A stretch of DNA of 31,176 nucleotides from Methanobacterium sp. (GTDB taxonomy: Archaea; Methanobacteriota; Methanobacteria; Methanobacteriales; Methanobacteriaceae): positions 1 through 31,176 of the forward strand of contig JAJFTX010000029.1 in NCBI GenBank assembly GCA_021372715.1. Direction: 5' to 3'. The translations under genes and the position numbers were made by a program. Under the pieces are notes generated by a model. That model was given only the letters and a program-made list of their open reading frames with translations, was not told the DNA's origin and made no database searches. Positions 17,172 through 26,142 of this stretch are shown here, piece after piece (position 1 is the stretch's first letter; each line of letters opens with the position of its first letter).

Positions 17172-17663
17172 TTAATCTTTAATTTCGAAATATGCTCCCT
17201 GTCCGATGCCTTCATTCACACAGACTTGAACACTGGCAATTTTCATCTCTGATTCATTTTCTTCCTCTTTTAGGGAGTTATAAAGTTTCCTAGCGAAGTA
17301 TTCAGCCAATTCCTCTGCACAAGTAGATTTTAGAGAAAGTAAACAACAATCCTCACGGGGCAAAGTGTATTTTTTTACTCCTATGGAAAAATCAACTGAA
17401 TCATCCAGATCATTGAACTTGATATCATCACTTTCTAAGGGTATCAAAACCTTATGATCTAAATCTGAACATAAATCACGCATTAAATCCTTTACCTTCT
17501 TAAAATCCACTACAAATCCAAATTCACCACATCTATCCCCATCAACCTGTACATCCACATGATAGGAATGTCCATGAATACCACCACAAAACTGATGGCA
17601 GGGGATCATATGAGCCGATGAAAACCTTAAATTAGCATGAATTCCGTTTATAACAATTTTCAT
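17172..17663 (-). CDS. queD: 6-carboxytetrahydropterin synthase QueD
   Basis: QueD makes 6-carboxytetrahydropterin from dihydroneopterin triphosphate, the step before QueE. The 163-residue T-fold protein carries zinc ligands His18 (FSSAHMI), His30 and His32 (IHGHSYH), and catalytic Cys26 four residues before the HGH motif. That matches the QueD/PTPS Cys-x3-His-Gly-His arrangement. [13 protein letters not shown] and [16 protein letters not shown] fit the C-terminal half, including the pterin-anchoring Glu. GGAAGGT before ATG supports the start. It is probably the first gene of the que-CBS transcript, after a 152-base spacer. Confidence 0.94.
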   Translation of the reverse strand: MKIVINGIHANLRFSSAHMIPCHQFCGGIHGHSYHVDVQVDGDRCGEFGFVVDFKKVKDLMRDLCSDLDHKVLIPLESDDIKFNDLDDSVDFSIGVKKYTLPREDCCLLSLKSTCAEELAEYFARKLYNSLKEEENESEMKIASVQVCVNEGIGQGAYFEIKD

Positions 17664-17708
17664 TTAAATTAACCTTCCTATGATAATTTATAATTTTTCC
17701 CGTTACTG

Positions 17709-17730
17709 AATAATAATAATAATAATAAAT
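17709..17730. repeat. AAT trinucleotide run
   Basis: Seven consecutive AAT units lie in the 152-base spacer between queD and the DUF366 gene, followed by a T-run that could terminate minus-strand transcription from the DUF366 gene. It is probably slippage-prone and otherwise unremarkable. Confidence 0.8.
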
Positions 17731-17815
17731 TTTTTAATCCCTTCCAAAAGGATCAATTATTATTTCAAATTTATAGGTACTTAGTAATCCTAGAAAACAA
17801 TTGTTGGAATAAAAT

Positions 17816-18415
17816 TTAAAATACTTTAGTTTTTGTTATATCTTTTTCAATAGAATATAATTCATTAATATAATCTTTACAGATATTATCAGCCATTTGA
17901 AGTATTTTTTCCCTTACAAAATTATTTGAAATATCCTTAAGACTGGTAATTTCCACATCAGAAGGTGTTCCTTCACTTACTATATTCAGGGCGAAATGAA
18001 TCTTCATACTATTAATGGAACAGGTTGCAATGGAAACACTGAGTTTTCCCATTAATTCACCTTTTTTTGAGTTTGATATTGGATAGTAGAGATCATCACC
18101 ATGTCTCAGTGTTTTAATATTGATTTTTTCCAGATTATCCTGGACTATCATAATAAATAATCGCTGCCTATGATAGCAAAGCCTAATATCTGCCGGTTGA
18201 GTGTCAAAATGTTCTATAATGAAATGTAAAAGCTCATTTCCTTTTATATGTTTACCTTTGTCTTCATAATCTACTATATTCTCCTGCTTAATATTCATAG
18301 GGCCCATCCAGCTAACAATATTAGAATCTTTAATTTTAAAGGTTCTGAATGCCCATTGTGGTTCTATCTGACTCCCATCATATAGCAGATTCTCATTAAG
18401 TCTTAAATATTTCAT
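17816..18415 (-). CDS. DUF366 family archaeal protein, 199 aa
   Basis: This resembles the DUF366 (COG2029) archaeal family, recognised from the N-terminus [15 protein letters not shown] and the following VSWMGPMNI. It is a soluble, mixed alpha/beta protein with no signal peptide or membrane helix. The biochemical role of the family is unknown. GTGG about four bases before ATG is a weak ribosome binding site. It is divergent from the nucleotidyltransferase gene and upstream of queD on the same strand, separated by a spacer containing the AAT run, so it is probably a separate transcript. Confidence 0.75.
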   Translation of the reverse strand: MKYLRLNENLLYDGSQIEPQWAFRTFKIKDSNIVSWMGPMNIKQENIVDYEDKGKHIKGNELLHFIIEHFDTQPADIRLCYHRQRLFIMIVQDNLEKINIKTLRHGDDLYYPISNSKKGELMGKLSVSIATCSINSMKIHFALNIVSEGTPSDVEITSLKDISNNFVREKILQMADNICKDYINELYSIEKDITKTKVF

Positions 18416-18517
18416 AAAACCACTTTTAAAGATTATTTTATATTTTTTTTAAAGATTTTATTTTTTTACAAATTAATTCTCTGAAAATATCATTCTGGAA
18501 TACTAAATAGGAAACTA

Positions 18518-18554
18518 TTATATTTAATAGTGTTGCCTACCATTAAATTAATCC
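18518..18554 (+). promoter_or_regulatory. TATA box of the nucleotidyltransferase gene
   Basis: TTATATTTAA at 18518-18527 is centred about 32 bases before the ATG at 18555. A start about 27 bases downstream would leave a leader of only about five bases. No ribosome binding site is visible, so nearly leaderless expression is likely. Confidence 0.5.
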
Positions 18555-19583
18555 ATGAGAGCGAGAACCAGAGATTTCATATACACCACCGATGATCTTT
18601 TTTTTGCCACCACCAGTTATCTACATCCAGAAGATAGAATTATTTCATTTTTAAGATACGTACCAGATAAAGATGGGGAACGGTTTAATAATAATTCTCG
18701 ATACTCAAAAGTAGATACTAAACAGGCTTACCAGTTTATAAATGAAAATTACCCTGAATATCTATTTGATTCTGGTGTGACCGGCGAAAAAATGATGGGT
18801 GTACCGCTCCATAAAATATCAAATATTTTGAAACCAGATAAACGTCTCAAGGAGATAATTAACAATCCTGCCAATGAATTACTTGAAAAAGTTGTGAAAG
18901 TTGCAGATTTCTTTCATGAAGAAGCAGACATATCATATAAATATATGGGTGTTTCCGGTTCCATCTTACCCGGCTTATACGATCCTGAGCAATCAGACAT
19001 AGATTTTGTTATTTACGGCTTAAAAAATCATAGGGATGCTGTAGAAACCTTCGCCCGGTTAAAAAATGATAAAAATTCTCCATTAAAAGGAATTGGGGAT
19101 GAGTTCTGGAAAAAATTATATGATAAAAGAATAAAAGATTCATCATTAAGTATCGAAGAATTTCAATGGTACGAAAACCGTAAAAGTAATCGTGGAACCA
19201 TTGATGGCGTTCTATTTGATATATTAGCCACTAAAGATTGGAATGAAATCCAAGGGACCTATGGTGGAACCATCAGCCAACCTCTGGGGACCATGCAAAT
19301 AGAATGTTCCATAACTGATGCACTGGCCGCCTTTGATAATCCGGCCATATACAAAATCAAAGATGTTAAAATATTAAATGGTCCCAACATAAATGTGGAT
19401 GAATTAGCTTCCCTCACCCATACCTATGCCGGACAAGTGAGAGAGGGAGAAAAAGTTATTGCCCAGGGAAAAATGAAAAAAATAACTGATAAACAGTCCG
19501 GAAAAACCATCAACCGGCTGATAATCGGTACAACCAGGGAATCTATTGATGAATATATTAAATTAAAGGATTTATGTATTTAA
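18555..19583 (+). CDS. Archaeal predicted nucleotidyltransferase (COG1665-like), 342 aa
   Basis: A polymerase-beta-type nucleotidyltransferase core is visible: Gly135-Ser136 ([11 protein letters not shown]) followed by SDIDFVIYG with metal ligands Asp148 and Asp150. A third carboxylate is probably Asp218 in the GVLFDILAT strand. The N-terminal about 115 residues ([22 protein letters not shown]) and the C-terminal about 90 residues are conserved archaeal extensions of unknown role. It resembles the family sometimes mislabelled DNA polymerase beta subunit. The substrate is unknown; RNA or tRNA metabolism is possible but not shown. It is followed after 48 bases by hom on the same strand. Confidence 0.82.
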   Translation: MRARTRDFIYTTDDLFFATTSYLHPEDRIISFLRYVPDKDGERFNNNSRYSKVDTKQAYQFINENYPEYLFDSGVTGEKMMGVPLHKISNILKPDKRLKEIINNPANELLEKVVKVADFFHEEADISYKYMGVSGSILPGLYDPEQSDIDFVIYGLKNHRDAVETFARLKNDKNSPLKGIGDEFWKKLYDKRIKDSSLSIEEFQWYENRKSNRGTIDGVLFDILATKDWNEIQGTYGGTISQPLGTMQIECSITDALAAFDNPAIYKIKDVKILNGPNINVDELASLTHTYAGQVREGEKVIAQGKMKKITDKQSGKTINRLIIGTTRESIDEYIKLKDLCI

Positions 19584-19631
19584 TAATTAATTTAAATTAT
19601 ATTGTTAATAAAAAAATTGGAATGGATTACA

Positions 19632-20918
19632 ATGGCAAATAAAGCTATAAACATAGGTTTAATAGGTTTTGGTACCATAGGAAGCGGTGTAGTGGAAACC
19701 TTCAATTTAAACCTACCCCTTATTGAGGATAAGGTTAAAAGAAAGGTAAATCTAAAAAGAATAGTTGATCTGGATATAGAAACAGACCGAGGAGTTGAAG
19801 TAAACCCAGAAATTCTTTCTACAGATATAAATGACATACTGGATGATCCAGAGATTGATATTGTTATAGAACTCATTGGGGGTTATCAACCTGCTTTGAG
19901 TTTCATATTGAAAGCCATGTCCCAGGGTAAACACGTGGTAACCGCCAATAAGGCCCTTCTCGCTAAACATTGGGATGAAATCATGGAATCTTCTCAGATA
20001 AATCAGGTTAGAATCAGTTTTGAAGCCAGTGTAGGTGGTGGAATACCCCTTTTAAGACCTTTGAATGAAAGTATGGCTGCCAATAAAATAGAAGATATAT
20101 ATGGTATAATAAACGGCACTGCAAATTACATTCTCACCAAAATGGCAGATGACCAACGTGATTTCGATGAAGTATTGAAAGAAGCTCAGGAAAAAGGATA
20201 CGCCGAACAAGACCCTACATTTGATATTGAAGGCCATGACACCGCTCAAAAACTAATCATCCTCACCATAATTGGTTTTGGAGTATATGTTAAACAGGAA
20301 GATTTTCATGTGGAAGGAATCACCCACATCACATTGGATGATATTGAATTTGCCAGAAATGAATTGGGATGCTGTATTAAGCTCCTGGCCATCTCCACCA
20401 TATCCAATGGAGAACTGGAAGTAAGGGTTCATCCTACCCTGGTGGATGAAAAACACCTGCTCTCTTCTGTTAACGATGCCTTTAATGGCGTATATATTAT
20501 TGGAGATGTGGTAGGGCCTGTGATGATGTATGGTCAGGGAGCCGGTATGATGCCCACAGCCAGTGCTGTGGTTGGCGATTGCATCGACCTCATAGAAGAA
20601 ATGGGCAAACCCCTAACTTATGGTCCTGAAAAAACCAGAGTCACCAGGATAAAAGATATGAATGAGGTAATCTCTAAATACTACCTTCGACTTATGGTTA
20701 CTGACAAACCAGGCGTATTACATGAAATATCAGGAATATTAAGTGATTTAGACATTAGTTTGGAATCTGTTAGTCAGAAAAAACAGGTAACAGGGAATGA
20801 TGTTCCTATATTCATGGTAACTCACCAGGCACTTGAAGAAAATATTCAAAAAGCAGTTCAAAGGATTGAAAAATTAGAATCTGTGAAAGGTGAGGTAATC
20901 TTTATCCGCATATTATAA
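19632..20918 (+). CDS. hom: Homoserine dehydrogenase with ACT domain
   Basis: Hom reduces aspartate semialdehyde to homoserine for threonine and methionine synthesis. The N-terminal Rossmann domain starts [25 protein letters not shown], the substrate-domain signature [15 protein letters not shown] and [12 protein letters not shown] with the catalytic Asp/Lys region follow. The C-terminal about 80 residues form an ACT domain ([18 protein letters not shown]), giving amino-acid feedback control. The 428-residue length is normal for the ACT-bearing form. I chose ATG 19632 over an in-frame TTG at 19602. A TATA-like TTTAAATTAT at 19591-19600 would start transcription about 10 bases before this ATG. 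Confidence 0.95.
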   Translation: MANKAINIGLIGFGTIGSGVVETFNLNLPLIEDKVKRKVNLKRIVDLDIETDRGVEVNPEILSTDINDILDDPEIDIVIELIGGYQPALSFILKAMSQGKHVVTANKALLAKHWDEIMESSQINQVRISFEASVGGGIPLLRPLNESMAANKIEDIYGIINGTANYILTKMADDQRDFDEVLKEAQEKGYAEQDPTFDIEGHDTAQKLIILTIIGFGVYVKQEDFHVEGITHITLDDIEFARNELGCCIKLLAISTISNGELEVRVHPTLVDEKHLLSSVNDAFNGVYIIGDVVGPVMMYGQGAGMMPTASAVVGDCIDLIEEMGKPLTYGPEKTRVTRIKDMNEVISKYYLRLMVTDKPGVLHEISGILSDLDISLESVSQKKQVTGNDVPIFMVTHQALEENIQKAVQRIEKLESVKGEVIFIRIL

Positions 20919-20928
20919 AAACTACCAA

Positions 20929-20952
20929 ATTTTTCAATGAAAATTGAAAAAT
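20929..20952 (+). terminator. Perfect 10-bp hairpin with GAAA loop after hom
   Basis: The arms ATTTTTCAAT (20929-20938) and ATTGAAAAAT (20943-20952) are perfect complements around a GAAA tetraloop, ten bases after the hom stop. An eight-base T-run follows near 20989-20996. The gap is convergent with the cupin gene, so this probably forms a 3'-UTR structure and a terminator region. The stem is AT-rich and only moderately stable. Confidence 0.6.
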
Positions 20953-21013
20953 ATCTTTCACAAGAGGAAAATAAAAAAAGAATTAATATTTTTTTTGATT
21001 AATATTACCAAAA

Positions 21014-21337
21014 TCAAGATCTAATCATAGTCAGAACCATCTTAAATGGTTCCAGAGCATTTAGTGCATGGGGATCATTGGCCGGCATGATAATCATTTC
21101 TCCGGAGTTAACGATGTTTTTCTTACCGGAAATGATGATCTCTGCTTTCCCATCGATGACTTGTACCATGGCATCGAATGGTGCCGTGTGTTCACTTAAT
21201 CCTTCTCCTTTATCAAATGCAAATATGGTTACGGTTCCTGTGTCCTTTCGAATAATCTCCCTACTTACAACCGCTCCTTCCTGGTATTCCAGTAAATCTA
21301 CAATCTTAAAAACCTTGTTTTTCAGTTCTTCTGACAT
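21014..21337 (-). CDS. Small cupin-domain protein, 107 aa
   Basis: This is a single-domain cupin. Cupin motif 1 is reduced: KGEGLSEHTAPFDAMVQVIDGKAEI has one His and a Gln/Val pattern where GHxHxxxxE is usual. Motif 2 is GEMIIMPANDPHAL with its His. Small stand-alone cupins of this type are common in anaerobes, and many have no known substrate. The metal site may be incomplete. ATG 21337 is supported by GAGGTGG six bases upstream; a GTG at 21346 in frame is unlikely because it lies inside that site. It lies 30 bases downstream of the DUF6448-like gene, so the two are probably co-transcribed. Confidence 0.85.
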   Translation of the reverse strand: MSEELKNKVFKIVDLLEYQEGAVVSREIIRKDTGTVTIFAFDKGEGLSEHTAPFDAMVQVIDGKAEIIISGKKNIVNSGEMIIMPANDPHALNALEPFKMVLTMIRS

Positions 21338-21367
21338 TATTTCCACCTCTATGACTTATTTATTATT

Positions 21368-21871
21368 TTATCCCTTTTCAAAGTAATCATAAAATTTCCT
21401 GGTGTAATCAATGAATTCTGAACGAGAATTGATATATTCCCGGGCATCTTCCACATCATTAATATCGTAATCTTTTTTAGCTAATAAGTCTTCGAATCTA
21501 CTTTTTATATCTTCACTAATGAGATTTAATATAAAACTAAGTAATTCATCGATATTCTCTGTTTCGATGGCTTTATCAACCTTTGGAATGATAGGGCCCC
21601 AATCTATATCTGCTGATTTTAAACCAGTATATGATTTTTTTTCTTCTTTTCGATTTAAACGCACAGCTGTTTCGAAAAACCAATAATCAGCCAGTTCTGC
21701 TGCATCTCCACTTAGTTCCCTTACTAATAATGTTCTATCAAAGGCATCTTTAAGTTCTTCTTCATCTTCTGAAGAAACATGAGGAAGAATATATTTTATA
21801 TTCTCCATATCTAATGCTGTTTCTGCAGCTTTTACAACCGGCCCATCCATACTATCAATATAAGGTACCAT
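21368..21871 (-). CDS. DUF6448-like protein, 167 aa
   Basis: The N-terminus YIDSMDGPVVKAAETALD and the segment ELADYWFFETAVRLNRKEE, followed by YTGLKSA, match my recollection of the DUF6448 family, found in methanogens and other anaerobes. The usual N-terminal Cys or His before DSMDGP is replaced by Ile here. It is soluble, helical and acidic, with no signal peptide. The family function is unknown. GGGGA before ATG supports the start. It is the first gene of a likely two-gene unit with the cupin. Confidence 0.65.
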   Translation of the reverse strand: MVPYIDSMDGPVVKAAETALDMENIKYILPHVSSEDEEELKDAFDRTLLVRELSGDAAELADYWFFETAVRLNRKEEKKSYTGLKSADIDWGPIIPKVDKAIETENIDELLSFILNLISEDIKSRFEDLLAKKDYDINDVEDAREYINSRSEFIDYTRKFYDYFEKG

Positions 21872-22000
21872 TTAAATCCCCGATAGTTTTTAATACCTGA
21901 TTTTTTAAATAATTTACAATATTTCATTGATTATTCTATCTTTATTTTATTTAGAATTTTTGGTTAAATTCTAAATATTAGATTAGTAAAAACTCCCCAA

Positions 22001-22050
22001 AACTATAAATTTTCTAATTGATAGAGTAAATGTTATAGTGGTGATATAAG
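22001..22050 (+). promoter_or_regulatory. Promoter and ribosome binding site of the UPF0147 gene
   Basis: A TATA-like ACTATAAATTTT starting at 22002 predicts a start near 22034. GGTGAT at 22040-22045 lies five bases before the ATG at 22051. The upstream part of this divergent spacer (21872-22000) shows only AT-rich sequence. Confidence 0.55.
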
Positions 22051-22332
22051 ATGGATAAAAAGGCCGAAGAATTATTAGAGAAATGTGAAAATATAGATGA
22101 TAGTAGCGTTATGGGCTCCTGTAAAGTAATGCTAGAGATGATGGCTAAAGAAAATGTGGAATTAGAGGATAAACCCAGCGAAACTTACTTAGAAATGGCA
22201 GAAAACCTATCTGCACAGGATGTTCCTAAAGTATTGCAGCTAGCCTTAAAAATAAGGGAAAGTGGAGATATAAAGGATCCCGATTTGAAAGTAGCAGCAA
22301 GTAAACTAATAAGAGCCATAGAAAGGAGTTGA
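22051..22332 (+). CDS. UPF0147 family protein, 93 aa
   Basis: This is a small all-helical archaeal protein of the UPF0147 family. The closing part, KVLQLALKIRESGDIKDPDLKVAASKLIRAIE shortened to its key pieces LALKIRESG and DPDLKVAA, is highly characteristic. The 93-residue length is typical. No catalytic residues are evident; homologues have been studied structurally, but I know of no settled function. It is monocistronic: divergent to the DUF6448-like gene upstream and convergent with the ACT-domain gene, with T-rich terminator-like sequence at 22336-22375. Confidence 0.9.
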   Translation: MDKKAEELLEKCENIDDSSVMGSCKVMLEMMAKENVELEDKPSETYLEMAENLSAQDVPKVLQLALKIRESGDIKDPDLKVAASKLIRAIERS

Positions 22333-22429
22333 ATCCCTTATTTTTTATTTATTTTATTCTTTTTAGTTTTAGATAATATCAAAAGAAGTTTTAACAATGG
22401 AATAATGTTTTTTTTAAAAGGAAAAATTC

Positions 22430-23086
22430 TTAAAACTTATTCTTTCTAATTTTATTAATATCAAATATTGCAGTTTCAGCAACTGCCATAACCGCCATTA
22501 CACCGGCTTGTACTGGATCTGTTACTACTAAATCTGCTTTCTGGGTTACACTACCAGGCATGTTCAGGCTAATGATTAATACATCATGATCCTTTTTTAT
22601 TTCATCAATTGCCCCTGATATTTTCCCACCCATCAGTGAACCGGCCAGTACCAGGGCTTGCACCCGAGGTAATCTTCCCACTGCATTAACCGCCTCTGCC
22701 AGTTCATCTTCACCAACTAAAGGGATGGTGTCCACACTGATTCTTTCACCACGAATATTATGTCGATCAGCCTCGGTTATAGCTCCCTGTGCCACCATAG
22801 CCACCTGTGCTCCGCCTCCTATGATGATGATTCTTTTACCATATATATCGTCCATTGAACGATGGATTTCAACCCCAGTAACTTCTACGAAGTTTCTTAT
22901 ATTCTCGATGAATCTCTCCACGTTTTCTACGTATTCCAGCTCCATGTAAATAGATGCTAATTCTTTTTTTTCAATGAATAGATAGGTGTATGTGATGTTG
23001 ATACCGCATTTAGCCATCATATCCGTTATGTTACTTAAAACGCCCGGTTTATTTTTTGCTTTAATGCTTATAGCTATGTTTTTCAT
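22430..23086 (-). CDS. ACT-domain protein with DUF5612 C-terminal domain
   Basis: Residues 1-72 form an ACT domain ([21 protein letters not shown]). Residues 80-218 match the methanogen DUF5612 region: a Rossmann-like strand [19 protein letters not shown], then VLAGSLMGG and [13 protein letters not shown]. It resembles a regulatory or sensing protein that binds an amino acid at the ACT part, with a nucleotide-like pocket at the C-terminal part. No function has been demonstrated that I know of. GGGAG five bases before ATG supports the start. It lies 29 bases downstream of the cupin isomerase gene on the same strand. Confidence 0.82.
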   Translation of the reverse strand: MKNIAISIKAKNKPGVLSNITDMMAKCGINITYTYLFIEKKELASIYMELEYVENVERFIENIRNFVEVTGVEIHRSMDDIYGKRIIIIGGGAQVAMVAQGAITEADRHNIRGERISVDTIPLVGEDELAEAVNAVGRLPRVQALVLAGSLMGGKISGAIDEIKKDHDVLIISLNMPGSVTQKADLVVTDPVQAGVMAVMAVAETAIFDINKIRKNKF

Positions 23087-23115
23087 CCTATCTCCCTATT
23101 ATCTCTTTTTTAATA

Positions 23116-23853
23116 TTAATCTGCCAGGATCATATCCCAGATCCAATCATAATCCTGGGGATGGTTAAGGTATCGCAGTTTTTCAGCTTCACGAATAAGT
23201 CCATACATCTCTTTATTTTTATAGAAACCAAGTTTTGCGTGGTTTGATGGTTTTATATGACGTATCTCAGGTAGATTTTTATAGTTTTCATTTTCCACCA
23301 TACTTCTATCAGACAACTCAAAATAGGCTGCCCCTCTACAATTTTTATAAGGATCATAAATGGATGAAAACTCTCTTGAAACCCAGTTAGCCATTTTAAG
23401 TTCTTTATTTGATGGATTTATTGTTACATGTCCGTAGTTTGGGGGTACAACTACTTTATCGCCCTCTTTAGCTTCAATTATAACTACATCTGTAATACTG
23501 TTCTTTTCAGATTTCTGCAGCAGATAATGAGCTATGCCACTTAAAACCTCATAAACCTCTGGAAACGTGTATTGTGTTCCTTTAATAGTTGGATGGTAAT
23601 GTCCTGCAGTTTTTACGTATTCTAATCCCAAATTACAAGGAGGTATTATGGTTATATCATATCTTAAGTCATTTTGCAAAATTATGGAATGATCTTTGTT
23701 GGAGAAGGCCAGATCACGATACATATAATAAAGATCCATATCATTGGTGGCTTCCAGCCATTTATGATCATGGATCACTTCTTTCATATCATATAGTCTT
23801 CTGATATCTGGTTTAACCCTTTTACCTCCAAATTCAAGCATCCTTGACTCCAT
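23116..23853 (-). CDS. Cupin-type glucose-6-phosphate isomerase family protein, 245 aa
   Basis: This matches the archaeal cupin phosphoglucose isomerase family (PF06560). Counting from the furthest in-frame ATG, the metal-binding set is complete: His98 and His100 (GHYHP), Glu112 (FPEVYEVLSG) and His155 (PPNYGHVTINP). Counting from the chosen start, these are His85, His87, Glu99 and His142. Known archaeal cupin PGIs are about 190 residues, whereas this one carries a C-terminal extension of about 60 residues (HIKPSNHAKLGFYKNKEMYG). I prefer ATG 23853, with GGTG six bases upstream; ATG 23892 and 23841 are alternatives. The isomerase activity is inferred; a related sugar-phosphate substrate is possible. 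Confidence 0.8.
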   Translation of the reverse strand: MESRMLEFGGKRVKPDIRRLYDMKEVIHDHKWLEATNDMDLYYMYRDLAFSNKDHSIILQNDLRYDITIIPPCNLGLEYVKTAGHYHPTIKGTQYTFPEVYEVLSGIAHYLLQKSEKNSITDVVIIEAKEGDKVVVPPNYGHVTINPSNKELKMANWVSREFSSIYDPYKNCRGAAYFELSDRSMVENENYKNLPEIRHIKPSNHAKLGFYKNKEMYGLIREAEKLRYLNHPQDYDWIWDMILAD

Positions 23854-24075
23854 AAAAAACACCAAAATTTTTTTCTCTTTCCCGGAAATCATTTGATAAA
23901 ACTGAATAAAAGTATTTGGTTTTTCATTATTTTTAAAACATTTTGAAAAACTATTTAGTGTTTATATAAAACTGAAATCTATATATGGATTTTTTAAAGC
24001 ATTGTTTAAACTCTTTTTATCTATTATAAATTATTCTTTTCGTAAATATATCATAATCAATTGACATTCAGATAA

Positions 24076-24663
24076 CTAAAATAATAATTCTATAGTCTTT
24101 TTAACGTCCTCTAACCATTTCTTCCTTTCTGTAAGTGTGCTAGTTACTATAACCCCATAATTTTTCCTGTGAAATGTTTTTACACCGCAGAGTCCAAAAA
24201 TACAGTTCTTCCATATAGTTTCCAGGGGATCTCCAAAAACTTCCTGTTCTCTTTGTTGCGGAGTATCGGAAGTGTTTAAAACCAAAGCACAAGTTGTCTT
24301 AAGAAGACCCAACGGTACTCCTTCGCCTTTATCTCCCTCAACAAATTTATAAGCTACTCCTGCCCGTATAACACGGTCGATCCATCCTTTTAAAATTGCC
24401 GGAGGCTGCCCCCACCAGTTGGGATGTATTATAATGATTCCATGGGCTTTTACAAGTTCATCACAGTGTTTTTTTATTATAGGGTCTATTTCTGCGTCCC
24501 GGGTTATCTCAGCATACGGCAAAATGGCATCGAATTTTTCCTGGTAGAGATCATGGAAAACAACTTCATAACCTCTATTTTTTAAAGTGTACCGGGCAGT
24601 CTCTGCTATGGCATGATTAAAACTACCCTCTCTTGGATGCGCCAGTATAATCATTATATTCAT
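24076..24663 (-). CDS. NAD(P)H oxidoreductase, flavodoxin-like fold (KefF/MdaB family)
   Basis: This is a 195-residue flavoprotein of the NQO/KefF-type flavodoxin-like family. The FMN/FAD phosphate region is LAHPREGSFNHA, and the flavin-binding loop is HPNWWGQPPAILKGWIDRV, the hallmark PxYW-x2-P-A-LKGWIDR pattern. TPQQREQEVFGDPLETIW also follows the family. Such enzymes reduce quinones or act as ancillary NADPH donors. I chose ATG 24663, with GGGGGA five bases upstream, over an in-frame GTG at 24681. It lies 17 bases downstream of the PNPOx-like gene, so the pair forms a redox operon. Confidence 0.88.
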   Translation of the reverse strand: MNIMIILAHPREGSFNHAIAETARYTLKNRGYEVVFHDLYQEKFDAILPYAEITRDAEIDPIIKKHCDELVKAHGIIIIHPNWWGQPPAILKGWIDRVIRAGVAYKFVEGDKGEGVPLGLLKTTCALVLNTSDTPQQREQEVFGDPLETIWKNCIFGLCGVKTFHRKNYGVIVTSTLTERKKWLEDVKKTIELLF

Positions 24664-24680
24664 ATAATCCCCCAATACCA

Positions 24681-25139
24681 CTATAAAGACATCTTACCGG
24701 TTAATTCATCAATTTCAACTATTAGTATGCAGACATCTTTAACCATCTCATCATCATATCGAAATATCCTATTTGGAGCATATTTCTGCATTATGATATT
24801 AATTGCTTCTATTTTTTTCTGAAAATCTTCTATAAATCTTGCTTTACCTGTCCCAATGATACTTGAATATTTCATTCCCCATTGACATGGTTTTTCTGCT
24901 TTTACTACTTTGATACCGCTATCCATTTCAAAACAAACATTATTGTTTCTTCTTAAAATTTCTATTTTACGTCCTTCTGATGCTGAATGAAGATATAAAC
25001 GATTGTTTTTAAATCCGAAATTCATCGGTACCAAATATGGTCTACCCCGATCACATAGGGCAATCCTACAGATCAATGATTTTTCCAAAATCTGCTTTAT
25101 AACTTTTTCATCAATTATCTCTTTATCTTTCCTTCTCAT
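24681..25139 (-). CDS. PNPOx-like flavin-binding protein (NimA-type), 152 aa
   Basis: This is a split-barrel FMN- or F420-binding protein of the pyridoxamine 5'-phosphate oxidase-like superfamily. CRIALCDRGRPYLVPMNFGF and RLYLHSASEGRKIEILRRNN give the flavin phosphate contacts (HSA, GRK). The SSIIGTGKARFIED strand completes the barrel, close to NimA/nitroimidazole-resistance-type proteins of anaerobes. The reaction is not determinable. There is no ribosome binding site; a TATA-like TTTAATAAA about 27 bases upstream of ATG suggests leaderless initiation. It is the first gene of a pair with the flavodoxin-like oxidoreductase. Confidence 0.85.
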   Translation of the reverse strand: MRRKDKEIIDEKVIKQILEKSLICRIALCDRGRPYLVPMNFGFKNNRLYLHSASEGRKIEILRRNNNVCFEMDSGIKVVKAEKPCQWGMKYSSIIGTGKARFIEDFQKKIEAINIIMQKYAPNRIFRYDDEMVKDVCILIVEIDELTGKMSL

Positions 25140-25287
25140 ATGATAGGATTCTAGTTTATTTTTATTAAATCTTGTTTAAAAACTAATAAACAAAAATATT
25201 TTTTTTATAATGAATATGAAACATGAAAAAAGTTCAGAAATAGTTTTTATAAATAAAAAAGTTAGTATATTAAATATAATAATTAAG

Positions 25288-26142
25288 TTAAAATAGTTCA
25301 AATACACATATGGGATGGCCTTCAGCTATTGTTTTTCTTCGATCCATTTTTCCTTTGATATTCGTCCAGTTTAAGCTGTGATTTATAATTGCTTGGCAGT
25401 TTAGACAGAATATTGGTTTCTTTTCAGCTTCTTCTTTCCATGGACAATTTAAAAACTCAATACGATACCCATGATCATCAAAATCAGATTTACTCCTGAT
25501 ACCAAAGTCCATCAATAGATTGGATAACCAATGTAAATAAGCATCAAATATAGTCTCTGGCTTATCTTTTTCAATATCCAATCCTTTTTTGTCCATATAA
25601 TCATAAAAATCAGGAAGTTCTCTTTCTATTCGTTTTGTAAATATATCTAATAGTGTTTCTTTTATTTCTTCCTCGGAGTAATCAGCATAATCGCTCATTG
25701 ATTTTTGAACCAGATCGTAGAAATCTGTAAGAACCCTTTTTTTAATTTCTTCTGTTTTCTTCTTTTCTGAATTATGCTTATATAGTGCCATTTTTATATT
25801 AGCGTTTACTTCACCTTCTCTGAAAGGTTTTAATATATATCCATACGGTTCTGTTTCTTGGGCTCGTTTTAAAACTTCATCGTTAGAATAAGCGGTTAAG
25901 TATATAATAGGAATGTCCATTTCCTTACGGATATGTTGAGCAGCTTCAATACCATCCATATCACCCTTTAATACAATATCCATTAAAATTAAATCCGGTA
26001 CAATTTTTTTAGCATTTTTTACAGCAGCTTCACCTGTATCAACCCAATCTACAACTTCATAACCCCAATTTTGCAGTTTACGCTTGATAAGCATGGCCAG
26101 TATACTTTCATCTTCCACCACCATTATTCTTTCACCGGACAT
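25288..26142 (-). CDS. Response regulator with methanogen output domain (MetOD1-like)
   Basis: A receiver domain fills residues 1-120: acidic pocket VVEDES, phospho-acceptor Asp55 (LILMDIVL), Thr83 (YLTAY) and Lys105 (YILKPF). A helical linker leads to a C-terminal domain (about 130-284) ending with CPWKEEAEKKPIFCLNCQAI and EGHPICVFELF. The Cys-rich closing pattern is like the methanogen output domain 1 (V4R-like) found in methanogen regulators. There is no DNA-binding motif. ATG 26142 overlaps the kinase stop by one base (TGATG), so translation is coupled; a TTG one codon earlier is unlikely. The family name for the output domain is from memory. Confidence 0.88.
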   Translation of the reverse strand: MSGERIMVVEDESILAMLIKRKLQNWGYEVVDWVDTGEAAVKNAKKIVPDLILMDIVLKGDMDGIEAAQHIRKEMDIPIIYLTAYSNDEVLKRAQETEPYGYILKPFREGEVNANIKMALYKHNSEKKKTEEIKKRVLTDFYDLVQKSMSDYADYSEEEIKETLLDIFTKRIERELPDFYDYMDKKGLDIEKDKPETIFDAYLHWLSNLLMDFGIRSKSDFDDHGYRIEFLNCPWKEEAEKKPIFCLNCQAIINHSLNWTNIKGKMDRRKTIAEGHPICVFELF

